From RCC1774 sp050330855 (GTDB taxonomy: Bacteria; Cyanobacteriota; Cyanobacteriia; Thermosynechococcales; Thermosynechococcaceae), in contig JBHJNL010000063.1 in assembly GCA_050330855.1 (NCBI GenBank), positions 1 through 64,000 on the forward strand: 64,000 bases of DNA, read 5' to 3'. The notes under the pieces are model-generated. The model saw nothing but the letters and a program-made list of their open reading frames with translations. It made no database searches and was not told where the DNA came from. The translations under genes and the position numbers were made by a program. Below are positions 60,586-64,000 of the stretch, piece by piece (the stretch's first letter is position 1; every line of letters starts with the position of its first letter).

Positions 60586-62784
60586 CTAGGAAATTAATTC
60601 CAGCGCTCGACCCACTAAAGCCTCTGTCGTCAGGCCATTGAAGGCCATCAATTGGCCTGCACTGCTGGTGGTTTCTCCTCGTTTCCAGGCAAAGGTATCG
60701 CGCTGACACTGAGATCTGAGCATGATCGGCTCCAACATACCACTGCCCCCTCCGGTGACGCCAATGAGTGCATCACCGCCAAACATACGTTCAAAGCTCT
60801 GATCGCCTAGGAACCCGCCATCAGGTTCACTGCAGGACTTCCACTGCACATCGCTGGGACGATAGAGGCGACGCGGAGAGATCACCGAGACCACGCGAAC
60901 CCCCATGCCTTGAGCTTGTAACTTTTCAGCCGCCTCCAGCACTGGAATTAGCGCCATATCACCAATGACCGCAAACACCATCGTCTGATTGCCCGGAGAG
61001 TCGTGAAGCACAACCCCGCCATCTCGAAGGGCTTGCCGGGTTTGCGCCAGGGTGGTTCGGATCGGCAGTGGGGATTTACTGGCCGTAATGGGAATGCCTT
61101 TGTTTTTACTGTTCAACGCCCATTCATAGCAGGCTTGAATACTATTGGCATCGCAGGGAAACAGCGGGAAAATATTGCCGTTCCGCATCATGGCGGCTAG
61201 GTAGCTCTCAATCTCAGGACGCTGGTGGGTCCAGCCGTTGCGTCCCTGCTCCAGTGCGCCAGCGGTAAACAACGTTACGGTTGCAGGCGTGGGGCGGCGG
61301 AGTTCGGCCATCGCCTGCGTCACGGTCTGCCAAATTGGCAAGCCATTGATGGCAAAAGATTCATAGGAGGCCCACAGCGTTCTGGCCCCAAATAACGATA
61401 AGCCTGCGGCGAGTCCAGAGCAGGCATCTTCGCTTAATGGTTCGTAGACTTGCCCCTCTGGCCCTTGATAGTAAGTTTCGTCTGGGGTGGGATGAGTGAT
61501 CTTTAGGGCCACATTGATGTTGTTGATGCCAGAGGCAGCGTTCCCGTCCGCATTGGAAATGATGAACTGAGGATCTTGTTTGCCGACGTAGGCCACTAGC
61601 TCTCCCATCGCTGTTGTTGCCACTTGCTTCTCGCCGTCAACGGGAAATTCTTGTAAGGGAAGCTGGCCTAAATCAGCCAAAGGGAATTCTGTCTCAGTCA
61701 CCGCCGTCTGGGCTGCGGGTCCATGCCCCGCTCGTTCAAAATTGGTCCGCACCAAGTCCCACGCTTCGGGGGTCAAGGCCAAAGATTCTAAAGCAGCTAC
61801 AATCTCTCCATTTTCTAAGGTGTGGTGAGGGTAGAGGTTGTGCGACTTGGACCCGCGTGCATGAACGCCTGCGCCTTTGAGTTGCTTCACAATTAGGGCC
61901 GTTAACTGCCCGCCCAGAGCGGAATTAGCGGCTGTGTCTACTGCAGTGAGTACAGCCTGGGTGAATTCAAGCCGCTTCGAGAAAGAACAGGCGGTACTGT
62001 CAACGTAGTCTCCGGGCTGATTAGCATCGTCGTAGTCTTTGGCATTCACTAAAATAACGTTCTCGAACCCGTTGCCTTGCCAGTAGGCAATCATTTCCTC
62101 GTTGGATTTTGTGGACACCATACTGTGATGTTCTTGGCTGTAGCCGTTCCAAACTAAGATCGGCAAGAAATTCGTGACTTTGGGATAGGCCGTATGGAAA
62201 TGACCAAAGCTACTCATAATGTAGGGTTCGCCTAAACCCCCATCCCCAATCGTGACGGGGAACAGGACATCAGGGTGCAGTTTTGCTCCCGCCATCGCAA
62301 AGTGCTGGCCCTGGCCCAAGGGACCGGCAGGGCTGAGGAGTCCGGGAATTTGCCCGGAGAGGTGTCCCAGCAGGCCATGCATTTCTCGGTATCGTTCCCG
62401 CATCTGTTCTACGGTGACAATACCCATCGCTTCTAGGGAGCGATCGAGGAACATATTGCTATAGAAGCCAGGGGCATGGTGGCCGACTTCAGTGACGATA
62501 TTTTTGTAACCCAACATCACGAGAGCCGCAATCCCTTCAGCCACGCTGGCGAATCCCCCTGGATGTCCTGAAGCTTTGCTGGCCGTAACCTGTAGGGTTA
62601 GGTAGCGAAGGGCATCTGCTGCGAGTAGGGTTTGGAAAACGGCGGCCGGATCGGTGGGGGATGCGATCGCAGATTCTCCCACTTGAATAACGGGGGCTTG
62701 CCCATACTGCTCAAAGTCAGGGAGCTGCTTGCCAAAGTATTGAATCCCTTGGCAAAAGGTGGGAATGGTACTCGCAATAGTCAT
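60586..62784 (-). CDS. Transketolase-like TPP enzyme
   Basis: A 732-residue thiamine diphosphate enzyme. The N-terminal half has TASKASGHPGGFASVAEGIA and the pyrophosphate/Mg2+ motif GDGGLGEPY. The middle has DGNAASGINNINVALKITHP and a pyrimidine-domain glutamate region (EPLSEDACSGLAAGLSLFGA). It is larger than typical transketolase (about 660) and differs in layout, with features reminiscent of phosphoketolase-related proteins. The exact reaction cannot be set from sequence. It follows the acid sugar kinase by 31 bases, suggesting one operon. Confidence 0.78.
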   Translation of the reverse strand: MTIASTIPTFCQGIQYFGKQLPDFEQYGQAPVIQVGESAIASPTDPAAVFQTLLAADALRYLTLQVTASKASGHPGGFASVAEGIAALVMLGYKNIVTEVGHHAPGFYSNMFLDRSLEAMGIVTVEQMRERYREMHGLLGHLSGQIPGLLSPAGPLGQGQHFAMAGAKLHPDVLFPVTIGDGGLGEPYIMSSFGHFHTAYPKVTNFLPILVWNGYSQEHHSMVSTKSNEEMIAYWQGNGFENVILVNAKDYDDANQPGDYVDSTACSFSKRLEFTQAVLTAVDTAANSALGGQLTALIVKQLKGAGVHARGSKSHNLYPHHTLENGEIVAALESLALTPEAWDLVRTNFERAGHGPAAQTAVTETEFPLADLGQLPLQEFPVDGEKQVATTAMGELVAYVGKQDPQFIISNADGNAASGINNINVALKITHPTPDETYYQGPEGQVYEPLSEDACSGLAAGLSLFGARTLWASYESFAINGLPIWQTVTQAMAELRRPTPATVTLFTAGALEQGRNGWTHQRPEIESYLAAMMRNGNIFPLFPCDANSIQACYEWALNSKNKGIPITASKSPLPIRTTLAQTRQALRDGGVVLHDSPGNQTMVFAVIGDMALIPVLEAAEKLQAQGMGVRVVSVISPRRLYRPSDVQWKSCSEPDGGFLGDQSFERMFGGDALIGVTGGGSGMLEPIMLRSQCQRDTFAWKRGETTSSAGQLMAFNGLTTEALVGRALELIS

Positions 62785-62815
62785 GTTGGGGTTAACCTCT
62801 TCATACGGATTAAGT

Positions 62816-64000
62816 CTAATGCGGCGTCAGCCTCTGATAGACCGTCGCTAGGGCTTCGGCATCTCCGACATTGCCAGGAAAAAGAACGACGGGTAAGTTG
62901 GGGAACCGGGGATGATTAGCCTCAGTGCGGATCATTGAAACACCAGCTAATACCTGCCCTAGCAATCTGGCCGTCCTTAGATTCAGCCCTTTAGACAGAG
63001 TATCGTTAGAGGTAATGCCCCCTTTGCTGACCAGGTAACCGATGTCTGGCGGCAAGTTCTCCACGATATCCATCAACAATGACGACACCTTAACGCCAAA
63101 GTGGAGCCGGGTGGACACATCGGCAAAGGTTAGCTCCTGACGACTGGTATAGACGACGGGAGTCTTCCCCTGGTCGTAAGTAGACTTCACTTGGTCGAGA
63201 ATCTCGGCGAGCAGGCTGGCCGAATCGGCTGAATCTCGCAATTGAGCCACATCGATTTCAATGCCTACTACCCCTGGCATTTTTAAAAGAGCAGCAAGTT
63301 GCTCCGTTGTCTTTTGAACATGGGAGCCGACAATATAGACGCCTGCTCGGCCCTGAAGCACATACTGCACCATCTCTTCTGCAGGGATGGGTTGGGGGGG
63401 CAACTGAGCAAGGCCCGTGAGGAGACTGGCTGCACTCCGAAACAAGAACCGCTTGCCTTGATCGACGGCTTTAAAAACGTCTGCTGCAAAGAGGTCGAGA
63501 TCGGACTGGGTTTCGGCATCGACTGCCACACAGGCGTTGTCCTGCAGCTCTAACAATTGTTTTTGCAGGCCAGCCTGTATTTCTGAACGCAAGAACCGTT
63601 TGACTTGATCGGCAGGGATACTGTTGCCTGTTTTTTCAGCCACATAACCAGGCAGATAGCTATGGTGGTAGCCAAACACTGAATCCCTGGCGAATTCGGT
63701 TTCATGAACGGGCGTCAGCACCCCATCAATCTCTAAATAGTGGACGCTTTCTAGGGTGACCCGTCCTCCTTCAATAAAGGCAGGGACCAGAAAATGAGCA
63801 TCAAAGGGGCCAAGTTCTGCCGCTATTACATCCGTCTCTAGGGGATAGTGTCCTCTCAGTGTGGAGTCCGAGCGACTGACGATTAGGAATTTTGTGGTGT
63901 TTGTGGCTGCGATGGCCGAAGGCCGGTCGGAGACCATCGCATCTTTCAGATTTCGACAAACCTCTCGAACCGTCTCGGCGGCCACCTCTGGGGGTTGAGC
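62816..64000 (-). CDS. Four-carbon acid sugar kinase family protein, partial
   Basis: The C-terminal 395 codons of an OtnK/DUF1537-type kinase; the frame is open to the window edge and the N-terminus lies outside. Visible segments are KFLIVSRSDSTLRGHYPLET, FLVPAFIEGGRVT, GVYIVGSHVQKTTEQL, the C-terminal ATP-binding SKGGITSNDTLSKGLNLR and FPGNVGDAEAL. The family phosphorylates four-carbon sugar acids such as erythronate or threonate. Linkage to the downstream TPP enzyme suggests a sugar acid breakdown route. Confidence 0.88.
   Translation of the reverse strand, partial: AQPPEVAAETVREVCRNLKDAMVSDRPSAIAATNTTKFLIVSRSDSTLRGHYPLETDVIAAELGPFDAHFLVPAFIEGGRVTLESVHYLEIDGVLTPVHETEFARDSVFGYHHSYLPGYVAEKTGNSIPADQVKRFLRSEIQAGLQKQLLELQDNACVAVDAETQSDLDLFAADVFKAVDQGKRFLFRSAASLLTGLAQLPPQPIPAEEMVQYVLQGRAGVYIVGSHVQKTTEQLAALLKMPGVVGIEIDVAQLRDSADSASLLAEILDQVKSTYDQGKTPVVYTSRQELTFADVSTRLHFGVKVSSLLMDIVENLPPDIGYLVSKGGITSNDTLSKGLNLRTARLLGQVLAGVSMIRTEANHPRFPNLPVVLFPGNVGDAEALATVYQRLTPH

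Noticed and set aside
1..64000. tRNA, rRNA, tmRNA and phage structural genes
   Set aside because: I looked for these in the gaps by eye and saw none; a covariance-model scan would be needed to exclude tRNAs fully.

Overview
The window is chromosomal DNA from an oxygenic cyanobacterium. It carries the Rieske and cytochrome f genes (petC-petA), NDH-1 subunit NdhL, a CP12-like protein, glycolate oxidase subunit GlcF, GroESL behind a CIRCE operator and a cyanobacterial K-box, NtcA-type promoters, and many HIP1 octamers (GCGATCGC). An Acaryochloris-like unicellular lineage is plausible, but the species cannot be fixed from the sequence alone. I found no rRNA, tRNA or CRISPR array.

Layout. 0-6 kb: left-edge transposase start, a TetR regulator divergent from an oxidoreductase with paired operators, recA with a LexA-like box, HU and a RecD-like helicase. 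6.2-6.8 kb: degenerate IS remnant with intact terminal inverted repeats. 7-15.8 kb: nitrogen island on the minus strand (glnN, amt, an RCK potassium channel, a second amt with HAMP-like extension, glnA), with NtcA promoters at glnN and glnA. 15.9-19.1 kb: ppk2, DUF3067 and petCA. 19.3-26.7 kb: an EAL phosphodiesterase, then an eight-gene minus-strand operon with V4R proteins, a 2Fe-2S ferredoxin, phycobiliprotein-like proteins and a TPR membrane protein. It matches the Synechocystis slr0144-slr0152 (Pap) photosystem II assembly cluster in content and order. 27-29.8 kb: nicotinamide salvage (nadM-Nudix, nadV).

29.9-31.1 kb: three overlapping genes ending in an HNH nuclease, unrecognised apart from the nuclease. 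31.3-39.4 kb: mnmE, a beta-hydroxylase-like protein, a transaldolase-like aldolase, a zinc peptidase, a DUF1400 protein, an ABC-2 permease and a vanadium haloperoxidase-like protein with a CARDB domain. 40-49 kb: aspartate kinase, ndhL-DUF3007-trpA, aspS, a PEP-CTERM protein and groESL. 50-57 kb: decay zone with a truncated VapC toxin running into the 3' end of glyS, a Uma2 gene with one in-frame stop, and a porin lacking its front half. Between these lie an HTH/GrpE-like protein, a diheme cytochrome and a mutarotase. 57.6-64 kb: CP12-like protein, DUF2993 protein, glcF, a transketolase-like TPP enzyme and a four-carbon acid sugar kinase cut by the right edge.

The strongest leads are the Amt-HAMP/RCK channel pair inside an NtcA-controlled nitrogen island, the bilin-attachment-like motif and repeated linear motif in the Pap-like operon, the HNH cassette, the one-cysteine CP12-like protein, and paired inverted repeats at 28.5 and 60.3 kb. 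Start codons were often chosen by alignment to family norms or by a visible ribosome binding site; family names come from recognised motifs, not database searches.
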